This document shows positions 24,524-34,809 of a stretch of DNA of 64,000 nucleotides, piece after piece. The notes below the pieces were generated by a model. The model was not told the DNA's origin, made no database searches, and saw only the letters and a list, made by a program, of their open reading frames with translations. How positions within the stretch are numbered: the stretch's first letter is position 1; the number at the start of each line of letters is the position of its first letter. Location of the stretch: the NCBI RefSeq assembly GCF_029784165.1, contig NC_073694.1:43693639-43757638 (forward strand), in the 5' to 3' direction. A program made the position numbers and the translations under genes. The DNA comes from Wyeomyia smithii. Lineage: Eukaryota > Arthropoda > Insecta > Diptera > Culicidae.

Positions 24524-24793
24524 GGCGTCGTACACAAATTACGTAACGCTAAAAATCTAGATTTAAGTCCCCCTCCACCCCCTCCCCACCTATGGTAACG
24601 TACGACATGACTCCCCCCCTAAAATTACGTAACGCTGATCAGTCTGACTCCCCTCCGAAATTTTCAATTTCGAGCAAACATCACAGTTACGTAACTGTCT
24701 CGGCTACCCCCTCCCCCTACGTAACAATAAGTAACGCAGACTCAACCTCCCTCCCCCCTCCCTTCATGCGTTACGTAATTTTTGTCCGACGCC
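24524..24793. mobile_element. Harbinger-like MITE with TTA target duplication
   Basis: A 270-bp element with about 26-bp TIRs: the left end begins 'ggcgtcgtacacaaattacg'; the right end is the reverse complement of 'ggcgtcggacaaaaattacg'. Flanking TTA trinucleotides at 24521-24523 and 24794-24796 fit the 3-bp TWA duplications of PIF/Harbinger. 'ttacgtaac' motifs recur inside and the interior is C-rich. Non-coding, so mobilised in trans. Confidence 0.85.
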
Positions 24794-24796
24794 TTA

Positions 24797-25160
24797 TCTG
24801 TCGTAGATTTTTTTTTCATCGCCATCCAAAACCGCCCATTTTTTACTGCAAACATTTGCACCGCATCTCCATGATGAACAGGAATATTTCGACTAGAGCT
24901 ACAACCTACATTAGTTGATTGGTCTTTTAAAAAAGTGTATACCGTAGGTGATCCCCCTGAGAAAGCCAAAGCAATCTTCATTTGGCTCCAATCATCGCAA
25001 TCATCAACCTCGTCTGAACAAAACCGAAAAATACTATTTAGATATAATATTTGAATTAGTTTTAGCTTGTAAGATTTTCAAACTGTAAGATCTTTCTTCG
25101 GCAGGAGTGGTGAATGACCAAATAGGTTAAAACCACTCTCAACTAAACAAATATTAATTA
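24797..25160. other. No gene seen
   Basis: Unassigned AT-rich spacer between the MITE and the Helitron. Confidence 0.45.
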
Positions 25161-25289
25161 TCTATGCATATAAAAATGCAGCTCTGTCTGTCTGTCTGTT
25201 TGATTCATATAGACTTGTAAACTACTAAACCGATCAGCGTGAAATTTTGTATATAGGAGTTTTAAAGGCCGAAAAGGGTGACTAAGATA

Positions 25290-25760
25290 GTTCGACACCC
25301 CTCCCTCTTCTGGAAGGGAGGGTTTCCATACAAATGAAACACCAATTCCTGCACATCTCGAAAACTTAACAAATTAAACGGAACCAAATTTGGCATGTGG
25401 ATGTGTTTAGGAGCAACAAATATGTTCATATTAGCTTGACACCCCTCCCTCTTTTGGAAGAGAGGGGTCATATACAAAGAACAAACAAATTTCGCACAGC
25501 TCGAGAACCAATTGAGCAAATACAACCAAATTTGGCATGTGAATGTTTTTAGGGGCAACAAATGTGTCCATAATGGTTTGACACCCCTCCCTCTTCACAA
25601 ATTTCGCACAGCTCGAGAAACAATCAAGCAAATACAACCGAATTTGGCATGTGAATGTTTTTAGGGGTAACTAATATGTCAATAATTTTTCGACCCCCCT
25701 CTTTCTTCTGGAAGAAAGAGGTTCTATACAAATTAAACAAATTTCGAGAAATAATCATGT
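25290..25760. repeat. Helitron internal array 1, about 110-146 bp units
   Basis: Four units start with 'gacacccctccctctt' or a variant at about 25292, 25438, 25579 and 25690. Each carries 'caaatttggcatgtg' and 'ttaggagcaacaaatatgt'-like blocks. Minus-strand ORFs across it simply repeat these units. Confidence 0.8.
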
Positions 25761-25794
25761 AAATTGAACCAAATTTGAAAAACAGCGGAAAGTA

Positions 25795-26290
25795 ACCAAA
25801 TAGCACCCATTATGGGTATTTCCGGAAGCGCAATGATGCACAGAAGCTACAAATCGACCTCAGACAACATTTTGAATTGTAAGATGGCAACTTTCGGTTT
25901 CTGGAAAACAGCCGAAAATGACCAGATACCACCCAATATGAGTATCTCCGGAACCAGAATCATGCAAGGAGCTTAAAATTGACTTCAAACACCGTTTTGA
26001 ATTGTAAGGTGGCAACTTCTGAGGAACAGCCAAAAAAAGACCGAATAATACTCAATATGGGTAGAAGCCGAGCATCGACACTGGACACCTTTTTGAATTC
26101 AAAGATGACCACTTCCAGTTTCTAAAAAACAATCAAATTAACCGAATACCACCCAATATGGGTATTTCCTAAATCAGATTGATGCCAAAAAACCAGCCGA
26201 AAATGACCGAATACCGCCTAATATGGATAATTCAGAATTGAAGTGATGTACAGAAGCCAAAAGTCGAGGATGTTGTCATTCCGATCAAAC
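25795..26290. repeat. Helitron internal array 2, about 65-124 bp units
   Basis: About five diverged units with 'taccacccaatatgggtat' cores at about 25804, 25928, 26049, 26146 and 26213, several followed by 'ttttgaattgtaagatggc'. A tandem array inside the Helitron body, non-coding. Confidence 0.75.
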
Positions 26291-26599
26291 CAATCATTTC
26301 GACCGATTTGTCTTTTGGTATTGGACATATCTTATGGCCGGTTCGTCGTGCATTTGCAGACTATAAACAAATCGCAAGGTTGCAATGAGTTTGGAATTTT
26401 TAAAATTATTTAATTGAAGACAAAAATGGACGGGACGAAGTTTGCCGAGTCATCTAGTGATAATAATAAATACTTGAGCACAAACCAAAACCTGAAAAAA
26501 CATCACCAGTCCTTATAAAGACTACATCAGAACTCCATGAAATCCTTGGCAATTACTGTGTATAGGTGTTAAGGTGTTATTCCTAATTCCTATTCCTGA

Positions 26600-26905
26600 T
26601 AACTAAAGCGGATGATGAAGAAACAATAGAAAACAAGAAACAGTGAGCAAAAGAAAATGGGGGAAAGAAACAAAAAGAGAATGAAAGAGAGAAGATGAAA
26701 AAGAAAAGTTTGGAGAAAGAGGCCGACAACAAAAAAGAGAAAGAGAAAAAAAGCGAGAAGGATGGAAAGAAAGAATAACATGCAATGGAAGTGGAAGTGA
26801 GAGATCAGATAAAGAAAGAAAGAAAGAAAGAGAGCAAGTATGGAGATAGAGAGAGAGAGAGAAAGAAAGAGAGAGAGCAGGTATGGAGAGAAAGAGAAAG
26901 AGATC
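26600..26905. repeat. GA-rich simple repeat
   Basis: Purine-only stretches built from 'gaaagaaagagagaga' with two 'caggtatggaga'-type interruptions. Minus-strand frames read as Ser/Phe/Leu-rich junk. Low-complexity DNA. Confidence 0.85.
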
Positions 26906-27055
26906 ATTTCGAATAAACGCCTTTAGAAATGTTCAAAAATTTGAAAATCCCATGTGAATAATACGTTCTGAAAAAAATTGTATCAAATTGTAATATAACA
27001 AAGATATAAACGACCTGCTTACACATACATAAGTACATGCACACGAACACATATA

Positions 27056-27154
27056 CACTAAAGTCGCTTTTTACGCGGGGGACACTTGCAGCGCAAAAAA
27101 ACCCGCGTAAATTCCGGAATCCGCTTAAAAACCGCGTAAATAGTGACCTTAGTG
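27056..27154. mobile_element. Small TIR element (99 bp) with TA duplication
   Basis: The left end 'cactaaagtcgctttttacg' and the reverse complement of the right end 'cactaaggtcactatttacg' agree at most positions. TA dinucleotides flank it at 27054-27055 and 27155-27156, as for Tc1/mariner-type MITEs. The interior has 'cccgcgtaaattccgg' and 'aaccgcgtaaat', similar to the 7.8-8.2 kb repeats. Confidence 0.8.
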
Positions 27155-27156
27155 TA

Positions 27157-28117
27157 TACAGACGTTGTTCAACTAGCCGAACTAAATCGAACAACACTTG
27201 GACCTCCGGAACATTCATTTTGCATTAAAAGTAAAATGTCTCACATGAAAAATACTTTTTGATCAATAACTTGAAATCTAAGCCACTAATCAAAAATCTG
27301 CTCGGCAGCATTCTGGGGGGGCACAACAGCTTTCATTGTTTTCTAGTGGAAACATCAAAATCAGAGCTTGCGTTCTGAAAGATACATACACACGAACAGA
27401 CATTGCTTAGTCCGTCAGGCTGAATCGATTGGTTATACCACTCGGCCTCCGGTCCTTGGAACTATTTTGAGTGTTACGACCGACTTTATAGCCTTTGTGT
27501 TGGTATAACAAAGATACGAAGTTTAATTTTTCAAAAAAAAAAACTCCTTTTGACGTGGGACAACGTCTTTGTTCACTATACTGGGATACATTCTGTAAAA
27601 TTGGAAATGAAACTGGCAAATGTTGCGTCAGATTTCAAACGTTAATAACAGCATAACCACATGATGGATAACAATAACCAATATGTTATTGGATAGATAA
27701 AATATACAACAAATTTGTAATATGCTAGTTATCACTCTAATTTCATTGCTAAGCGGTGAAATTGATAAAAAGTTTCAATGACAAATTTACGCGAATAATG
27801 AACCAATTACATGCGAGCATTCCTAGCACAGACGACGCGAATGGATACCAACCGTTCCCTGTGATATTCTCTGTATCAATATCGAAATAAAAATTGACAG
27901 AGTCTCCCTGTCCCAATAAGTCAAATTGTGTTTGCTTCCATGAGCTTAGACTAATATGATGTCTCGAAGGTAAAAGTTTTCCAAAAAGTTTGAAACAATC
28001 TTCATTCTCGAACAATTTCTGAACCTGCTTTCAGAACCTAATTAAAACTGATGTCTTGAAAGAAAACATGCCGGTAAGAGCAACAGTACCAGTGGAGTAA
28101 AGAACCGTCTTCTATAA
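27157..28117. other. No supported gene
   Basis: AT-rich. A minus-strand ORF at 27749-28015 (88 codons) is open but has no motif I recognise and no flanking splice or promoter evidence. Confidence 0.4.
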
Positions 28118-28225
28118 TTGCAGCGGTACTCTTCTATTCGTACATTTCAGCGGTACACTTCTATTCGTTCTGCAGCGGTACTATTCGCATTGCAGTGATA
28201 CCCTCTTGTTCGTACATTTCTGTAC
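28118..28225. repeat. Short tandem 'agcggtactcttctattcgt' units
   Basis: Three to four units of roughly 25-35 bp centred on 'gcagcggtac' and 'ctattcgtacattt' follow each other. A small degenerate minisatellite. Confidence 0.55.
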
Positions 28226-28681
28226 GTGTGCAATCGAGGAAAAACTGCAATGCTGCTGTTGATGGTGATTGATAGTTTATCTCATAAATATGATTTCTAT
28301 AAATTACTCAACAAGAATTGTAGTTTTTTGCAACGGATATTTATTTAATTTTATCTTCGATATTCACTAAATAATCGTGACCGGATAGTACGAACGAGTA
28401 AATTCCTAAATATATACATTTATAGAAGAGTAAGAGCCTGCGAATGCTAGTGATTTTTTTTGTTTATTTACTAAGATTCAAACAGAATCTCTTTTTACAT
28501 TTCAAAATTATTATTAAAATTGCTTGAAAGAAACTTGTTTATAATTTTGTTTAAAATATATTCTTATGTTTGCCAATCAATGAGTAGTTGTAAGGGCTTC
28601 CATAATATTTTGAAAGTATGATTCTTGTTATAGATTTGATTCAATCAGAGTTAAATAAGACAAAACCATTTATTATTATAG

Positions 28682-29006
28682 CGTAAGTATTATTGGGCTT
28701 GGTTTTCGAGGATATAGAGGTAATTCTGACTTCGACGCATTACGAGAAATTCTTGGTGCTTCTTCAACAAGCACGATATGCTTGTACCTTGTCAAACACA
28801 TGTTGTTTGCACAAAAAAATACTACAGCCAAAATATCGTCAGATATAAACGATATTGTTTCGAGTGTTGTTGAATATATTTCAAAAATTGATTTCCAGGG
28901 GAGGCTGAAAATAAAAATACGTACAGAGTCACTGAGCAAACACATTGATTCTGTCTGCAGACTCTGTATATTTTGTAACAAAAAATCCCCTAATTACAGT
29001 GTTTAG
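28682..29006 (+). CDS. Candidate terminal exon, product unknown
   Basis: A 'tttattattatag' sequence ending at 28681 resembles a splice acceptor. After it a plus-strand frame stays open to a TAG at 29004-29006 and reads 'VSIIGLGFRGYRGNSDFDAL', then 'REILGASSTSTICLYLVKHM', later 'LSKHIDSVCRLCIFCNKK'. In DNA this AT-rich, about 110 sense codons without a stop is suggestive but not proof. I recognise no family. It could be a host exon, a fragment of an element gene, or chance. Start phase and donor exon are unknown. Confidence 0.35.
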
Positions 29007-29080
29007 TCCCACGTCACCATTTCATACAACCCTAGGGTTGTAAACCTTGCTGTATTTTTAATATGAGTCAAAATAGTTTT

Positions 29081-29241
29081 GGGGCCATCCACATACCACG
29101 TGGACAGTTGGGGGGGGGGTTTGGCTGATGTCCACGGTCCATACAATTTTTTCAAAATTTATATGGGCAGTTGTCCACGGAGGGTTGAGGGGGGGGGTCA
29201 AAATCGTTAAAAATTTGTCCACGTGATATGTGGATGGCCCC
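29081..29241. mobile_element. Small MITE with 'ggggccatccacata' TIRs
   Basis: A 161-bp element. The left 26 bp begin 'ggggccatccacataccacg'; the right end is the reverse complement with about one mismatch ('ggggccatccacatatcacg'). The interior has poly-G runs and 'gtccacgg' repeats. Flanks are TTT and TTA, possibly a decayed 3-bp duplication, so Harbinger-like is a guess. Confidence 0.8.
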
Positions 29242-30808
29242 TTATTTCTTTTTTATCTTGTGCTCAGAAAAGTTGTAGATAGTAGTGTTGTCGTTAAAGG
29301 AAAAAAAAATATACCATAGGCAAAAAAAATTCTTGCAAACAAGTTGAAAGAATTATTATAAATTTAATATTTCCAAAAGTCCACTTTCTAAAGATCTGTA
29401 TCTTTTTTACCAAAACTACGCATTATTAGCTATTAGTACAAAATGACTTCTTTAGCGTATAGGAACTTCTGTCAGATGAAAATAATAATCAATTGAAATG
29501 GTTGCAAACTTTCCGAATAAATATGACGAACTGATTGAACATGTGATTTTACATAAAAACGAGTTTCCCTGAAAACTCTTTAACATATGGGTCATTCCAA
29601 CATATGGAGTCCGAGGAAATGCATCGATCATCTCCGATTTCGACCAAAATTTGTGCGTCGATGTACTTTGGGCCGAAACTCATTAATACAAAGTATTGTA
29701 GCGATTGGTGGACCCCTCGACCAATGGGACTGCCTCTAATTTTTGCGAATTTGGCAAAACACCTTTTTTAATTTGCGGATATCTCGGGACCCTGAAGAGC
29801 TACAGGTGATATCGACATACCATTTTGAAGGGTTTTAGATGTAGAAACTACGTAGTTTACTTTTCTCGGCAGTGTTGCCAACATTGCATTTTTCTCAATT
29901 TGAAATGTAATTTGCAATTTCCTCGAAATACCCCCCTTCGGTTTTGATTTTGACCATGCCAATGTGTTTAGCAGACAATTTTACATAGGAATCACTTATC
30001 AGCAAAAAACAAAATGTTGCGTTCCAAAGATACAGCATTTTCAAACATGCAAGATTCAGGAATTTGAACGTTCACACGAAAACGTTTCTGCATAGAATGC
30101 TGCAATCGTGATGGTATCCTAGCAGTTTGTGTTATCGGAGAGATGTTACTTAGAGGAGCATCTGTTAATGATGTAACGCAAAAATTCCGTTATAGACTCA
30201 GAAAATTCAGGAAATGCTAATTTTGTCAAATTTTGACCGTGGTCACGTGTCAAATTTCGATAATATTATTTTTTTCAGAGGCCGGTTATTGAATAACAGA
30301 TCATGACAAAATATGAGTTTGACTTGAGAACAGCCGAGACCGTGATTAAAAAGTGAAGAAAATGTATTAAAAAATATATTAGAAGCGAACAATGTCTCAG
30401 CGTGTTTAGTAAGCTAATTCTTTCAATAACTATTCTATTAACGTTCAAACATAAACGTTAATGAGATTTGAAATTTTTAACAAATGACTAAAATGAAAAA
30501 AGGTTCAAAATTCTAATAATGGATTTTGATCAAATAATGTAACTCATCCGTCTAGCTTATTACACAAATATTTACTGAGTCATGTATACCATTATATATC
30601 TTGTATACGAATTGGCCACAAAATGTATATTTTGCGGCAATAATGAACTAACAGTAGAGTACCACAGAAAACTGCATCTGCGCTAGATTAACTTCAAAGG
30701 CAAAACGGTTTGCGACGCGAAACTCTCAAGTTTCACATTACCGCACCCGTTGTCAGTGCAGCGATCCTGACCTCACTATTATTCGCCTAACCCTTGTTTA
30801 CTCTGCAG
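29242..30808. other. No gene seen (probable intron or intergenic)
   Basis: AT-rich repeats-like DNA including a 'gggtcattccaacatatgga' region at 29590. The 3' part up to 30808 ends in a polypyrimidine/acceptor and may be intron of the gene whose exon follows. Confidence 0.4.
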
Positions 30809-31091
30809 AGAAGCTTGACAAGTCAGCCCATCCGCTGCACTGGCCGCACAAAAGACCGAACGAGCAATGTGTGGCTCACCGCAGCAATTTTCCACCGAAT
30901 TCGACCATATCGTCTCCATCAGATGTCTATCGTCTGGCCGGAGTTGAAGAGCTCCGACCGCATTGTGCTGTGCAGCATCACGATGATTTTGCGGGTTATG
31001 AGACGCATTATCATAAAACCCTTCGCCAAAATGACAATACTCATGCACGTCAATCCATTCTGTGCCGGACCAGCAAAAGTGCTCGTAAAAA
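30809..31091 (+). CDS. Candidate internal coding exon, unknown protein
   Basis: The exon is bounded by a strong acceptor (cttgtttactctgcag, ending at 30808) and a consensus donor (aaa|gtaagc at 31092). Length 283 bp, with two bases carried in, 93 codons, and two bases carried out. The open frame (codons from 30811) reads 'KLDKSAHPLHWPHKRPNEQC', then 'SNFPPNSTISSPSDVYRLAG', 'VEELRPHCAVQHHDDFAGYE' and 'THYHKTLRQNDNTHARQS'. Composition is balanced and hydrophilic, His-rich, with no transmembrane segment and no catalytic motif I know. Base composition is far less AT-rich than its flanks, as for a conserved exon. Partner exons are not in view, so introns must be long. The other plus frame is also partly open, so the frame choice is an inference. 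Confidence 0.55.
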
Positions 31092-32071
31092 GTAAGCATG
31101 AATCCTTCTCACCTCGGCAAGCAAGGATACAAGCACACACAAACTGTTGATGTTTCACGATTCATCAATACTGTGCATACGGGGCATTGAATGGCTTTCG
31201 GAGGAGACGCATCGTACTTTGTGGTGAATTGCAGTAATCAGTATTGACTGGAATATTGGAACCACATGTAGCCGCACGGTAGATTAACTGAAATTGCGGC
31301 TTTCGATGGTTACCGATGGTTGGTTTCCACTCGACTAACGGTACTGCTACAAATCACAAGCTAGCCAAGCCTTTAGTTTTTCCGAACCGAATAATCGTAA
31401 AAGCTCCCACCTGGCCTGTTGCTCGGAATTAGAACCACCCCGGGGAAGGATGGTTCATTTCACGCTACCTAGGCCCATACCGACTCTTCATTGAACGTTT
31501 TTACACTATTATCATGGTTCACTCTGGAATCACCGAGGCGAACGGTGAACTACTTTTTTCTTGATATGCTGCAATTTGTTTTATCGATATTTTTGGAATA
31601 TTATAAACATAATGGAATAACGCTGGGTAAATGGGATAGCTTTAACACGGTACAAGGTAGTAGCGGAGTAAAAAAAAACTTGCTTCGCCATCTCGAGAAG
31701 GCAAGTCGCAACTTTGACCAAACAAAGCTTAACCATTCCTCCCAAAACGAATGGGCAAGGATGGTTTTCCCAACCCTGCTACGACCGAACCCGCACCCAA
31801 CGAACAAAACCAGCTCTCGCCACCATGAATAATCCTGCTGGAAACGGGTGTAGCAGAGTGCTATTATTTCCGGTACATGATCTCCGATGGAACAAGCTTT
31901 TTCCTGTATAATCTATTGTTGTCTATCGGGTTGGACTGCGCCGCCACGTGGGCGGGGATGATGTTCATAACGAAATAGCAAATATTTTCTGTACAATACC
32001 ACACTCGCTTCGGAAGCTTACTTTGAGTTACTCTGTGGTTGCTGGTGCAGCTCAGCGCAGGATTTTAACAT
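31092..32071. other. No supported gene
   Basis: Moderately AT-rich; overlapping ORFs at 31.5-31.9 kb on both strands lack motifs. May be intron following the 30.8 kb exon. Confidence 0.4.
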
Positions 32072-32099
32072 GCACGGGTAGAAATAAAATCTCGAAAAC

Positions 32100-32690
32100 G
32101 GGCAAAATGACTCATGGTTTCATGATTTTGGTGTATTTTCATGGTATGAATATACACCATGAGTAAAGACTCATGGAATCATGAGCCAATTGTTCGTAAC
32201 GCACCTCGTGCGTTACTGTTTTGCTGACATCATGAGCAATTTGGATTGAAACCATGATTTATGGGTCATGAAATTTAGCATTTGACTCATGAAATCGGGC
32301 GTTCAATTTATGAAATCTCCATTTGACTCATGGAATCATAATTCTGTCTTATGAAATCATGAGTTGCGAGTCATGAAATATAGCATTTGACTCAAGGAAG
32401 CGGGTGTTCGATTTATGAATTTTTGCTTTGGTTTGCTTGCTTGCTGTGGCATTAGTCACGAGTAATGCAATTTAGCATTTGACTCATGAAATCGGACATT
32501 CGATTTATGAAATCTCGCCTTGGCTCCTAGAACCATGATTTTGATTTATGAAATCATGAGTTGCGAGTCAGGACAAATAGCATTTGACTCATGAAATCGG
32601 GTGTTCGATTTATAAAACGTTGCTTTGATTTAGGAAACCATGAATTGAACTCATGATTTAATGGGTTCGCATCGGCAGAGCGAAACGTCA
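32100..32690. repeat. Left subterminal repeat cluster
   Basis: Units of the form 'catttgactcatgaaatcgg', 'gttcgatttatgaaat' and 'gaaatcatgagttgcgagtc' recur at least three times (about 32275-32330, 32350-32420, 32465-32520, 32555-32620). Dense arrays of one motif just inside the TIR are typical of transposase-binding regions; that function is inferred. Confidence 0.75.
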
Positions 32691-32699
32691 AAATTTTGT

Positions 32700-33500
<801 letters not shown>

Positions 33501-33614
33501 ATGCATGAAGTTTATTTCATTGAAAAAAATAATATGTGTGTGTTTAGTAACAATAACAAATAAACAAGTAAAAAAAACAGTTACAACAAGTTACAATACA
33601 AAATTATGAAAAAG

Positions 33615-34080
33615 TTAGTTGCCAGAAAATAGAATTAGTTTTTTTAATGTTTGTCTGTTAGAAGGTTTGAAACTGATAATTTGTTTTGCATAAAATTTGA
33701 AGCATATGTTTAGATAACTGACAATTATTTTCTTTATCAAAGCAGCTCGGTTTGATGTACAGGTACTATAATCGGTATATAATTCGAATATGCTCTCGAG
33801 ATTTAGCAGAGAATCTAGAGTGGATTCTACCAGATGATCAAAACAGCTTTCCAAGTCAAGATCACGTACTTCACCGACAAACTCCTACAAGTATATATGT
33901 ATGAAATAATAATCAAAGTGTCTATAAAATTATAAGTAGGTACCTTGAATTTTTTTTCTGTTGCATCTATGATGCATTTAACGTAAGCCATCCTATCTTC
34001 TGCGACTAGTTTTACGCATTATGGTTTCAATTTTTCAACTTTAGACTCAAAATTTTGATTTCTCAGAAGAGTAAATCTAT
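33615..34080 (-). pseudogene. Element gene 2, 3' exons
   Basis: Minus strand: an exon with '...VEKLKP', a stop, then 'CVKLVAEDRMAYVKCIIDAT' and 'EKKFK' ends at 33944. A 59-bp intron (gtacctac ... cttgtag, 33943-33885) follows, and the last exon (33884-33615) reads in frame 'EFVGEVRDLDLESCFDHLVE', 'STLDSLLNLESIFELYTDYS', 'NRAALIKKIIVSYLNICFKF' and ends with TAA. Both sides of the intron are in phase 0, which supports a real spliced gene. Two stops upstream (around 34025 and 34105) show decay. No known transposase signature; the amphipathic C-terminal helix-like end is all that can be said. Confidence 0.55.
33885..33943 (-). other. 59-bp intron in element gene 2
   Basis: Minus-strand donor 'aag|gtacct' and acceptor 'acttgtag|gag' with an AT-rich interior. 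The length is typical for a small insect intron, and it joins two frames in phase 0. Confidence 0.6.
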
Positions 34081-34285
34081 GTTTCACACTTCCTTCATTT
34101 CATACCACCGAGTGTTGATGCTTGTGAGTTTTATTTGCTCCCGTAATCATGGACACACACTCCTGTTTACGGTCTCATTCGCATGCACTCCCCTACTCGC
34201 GAGAACGACCAGCCAAAAATAGTTATTTCAAGACGCATCGGAATGGCGTGGCGCGACGCAATGGAGTGGCAAAAAACATATTTCG

Positions 34286-34488
34286 ACAAGAGGTTTCGAG
34301 GTACGATGCTGGCCCAACAAGCCAGTCGTCGTATGTTCGAATCCCGGTTCAAGAGAGACTGTTGGTGATAGTAGCATCGTAGCGTTGGCCCCACAATTGT
34401 CCTGTACACTAACAGTTGGTTGCAAATTCTGTGTCAAATAAACAGAAGTTCGAATTGCGATACGGAATGTAGCACCAAGGTTTTGCTT
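34286..34488 (+). mobile_element. tRNA-derived SINE (family A), plus orientation
   Basis: Contains the A-box side 'tttcgaggtacgatgctgg', the B box 'tgttcgaatcccggttc', the body 'tagcatcgtagcgttggccc' and the 3' end 'tagcaccaaggttttgct', matching the copies at 8.6 and 50.8 kb. No clean TSD was found. Inserted within the 32-38 kb element. Confidence 0.8.
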
Positions 34489-34552
34489 TACTATTTTGGT
34501 AGTCCGATACCTTACACGTTGCAGCATTCGGTACTATAAAAAATTTTCATCC

Positions 34553-34807
34553 CTTACATTTAAAATTTTTTACTGGGTCTCGGTAATTTATTGCCTACTG
34601 AGTGCTCGGTTAAGAAATAAATGACAGCTGTCACATTTTTTCGTAAATCTCGGTTCAACCTAACTGAAATCTCGGATTTCGAATATTTTGTGCCACCTGA
34701 TGATTTACGAAAAAATGTGACAGCTGTAATTTTTTTTTAACCGAGCACTCAGTGGTGCCATTCTCAGCAATGAATTACCGAGACCCGGCAATAAATTTTA
34801 AGTGTGC
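34553..34807. mobile_element. Fold-back MITE with '(c/t)gggtctcggtaatt' TIRs
   Basis: The left half ('actgggtctcggtaattt', 'tgagtgctcggttaa', 'tgacagctgtcacatttttt') is mirrored by the right half ('aaaaaatgtgacagctgt', 'ttaaccgagcactca', 'aattaccgagacccgg'). Arms are about 100 bp with a short loop near 34680. Non-coding, inserted within the larger element. Confidence 0.85.
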
Positions 34808-34809
34808 AC

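Larger units (their letters stand above)
25161..26457 (+). mobile_element. Non-autonomous Helitron
   Basis: The 5' end is 'tctatgcatataaaaatgca' followed by 'ctctgtctgtctgtctg' and 'actactaaaccgatc', the usual start of insect Helitrons. The 3' end is 'cgaagtttgccgagtcatct' running into the terminal ctag. It is flanked by A on the left (25160) and T on the right (26458), the A^T insertion rule. No Rep/helicase frame, so it is non-autonomous at about 1.3 kb. It contains two internal repeat arrays (listed separately). The 3' hairpin is weak by eye. Confidence 0.85.

Noticed and set aside
25290..26290. CRISPR-like array
   Set aside because: Units are long, diverged and contiguous without constant repeats and unique spacers; they sit inside a eukaryotic Helitron.
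26590..26907. Minus-strand Leu/Phe/Ser-rich ORF resembling a membrane protein
   Set aside because: It lies on GA simple repeat; hydrophobicity comes from CT-rich codons.
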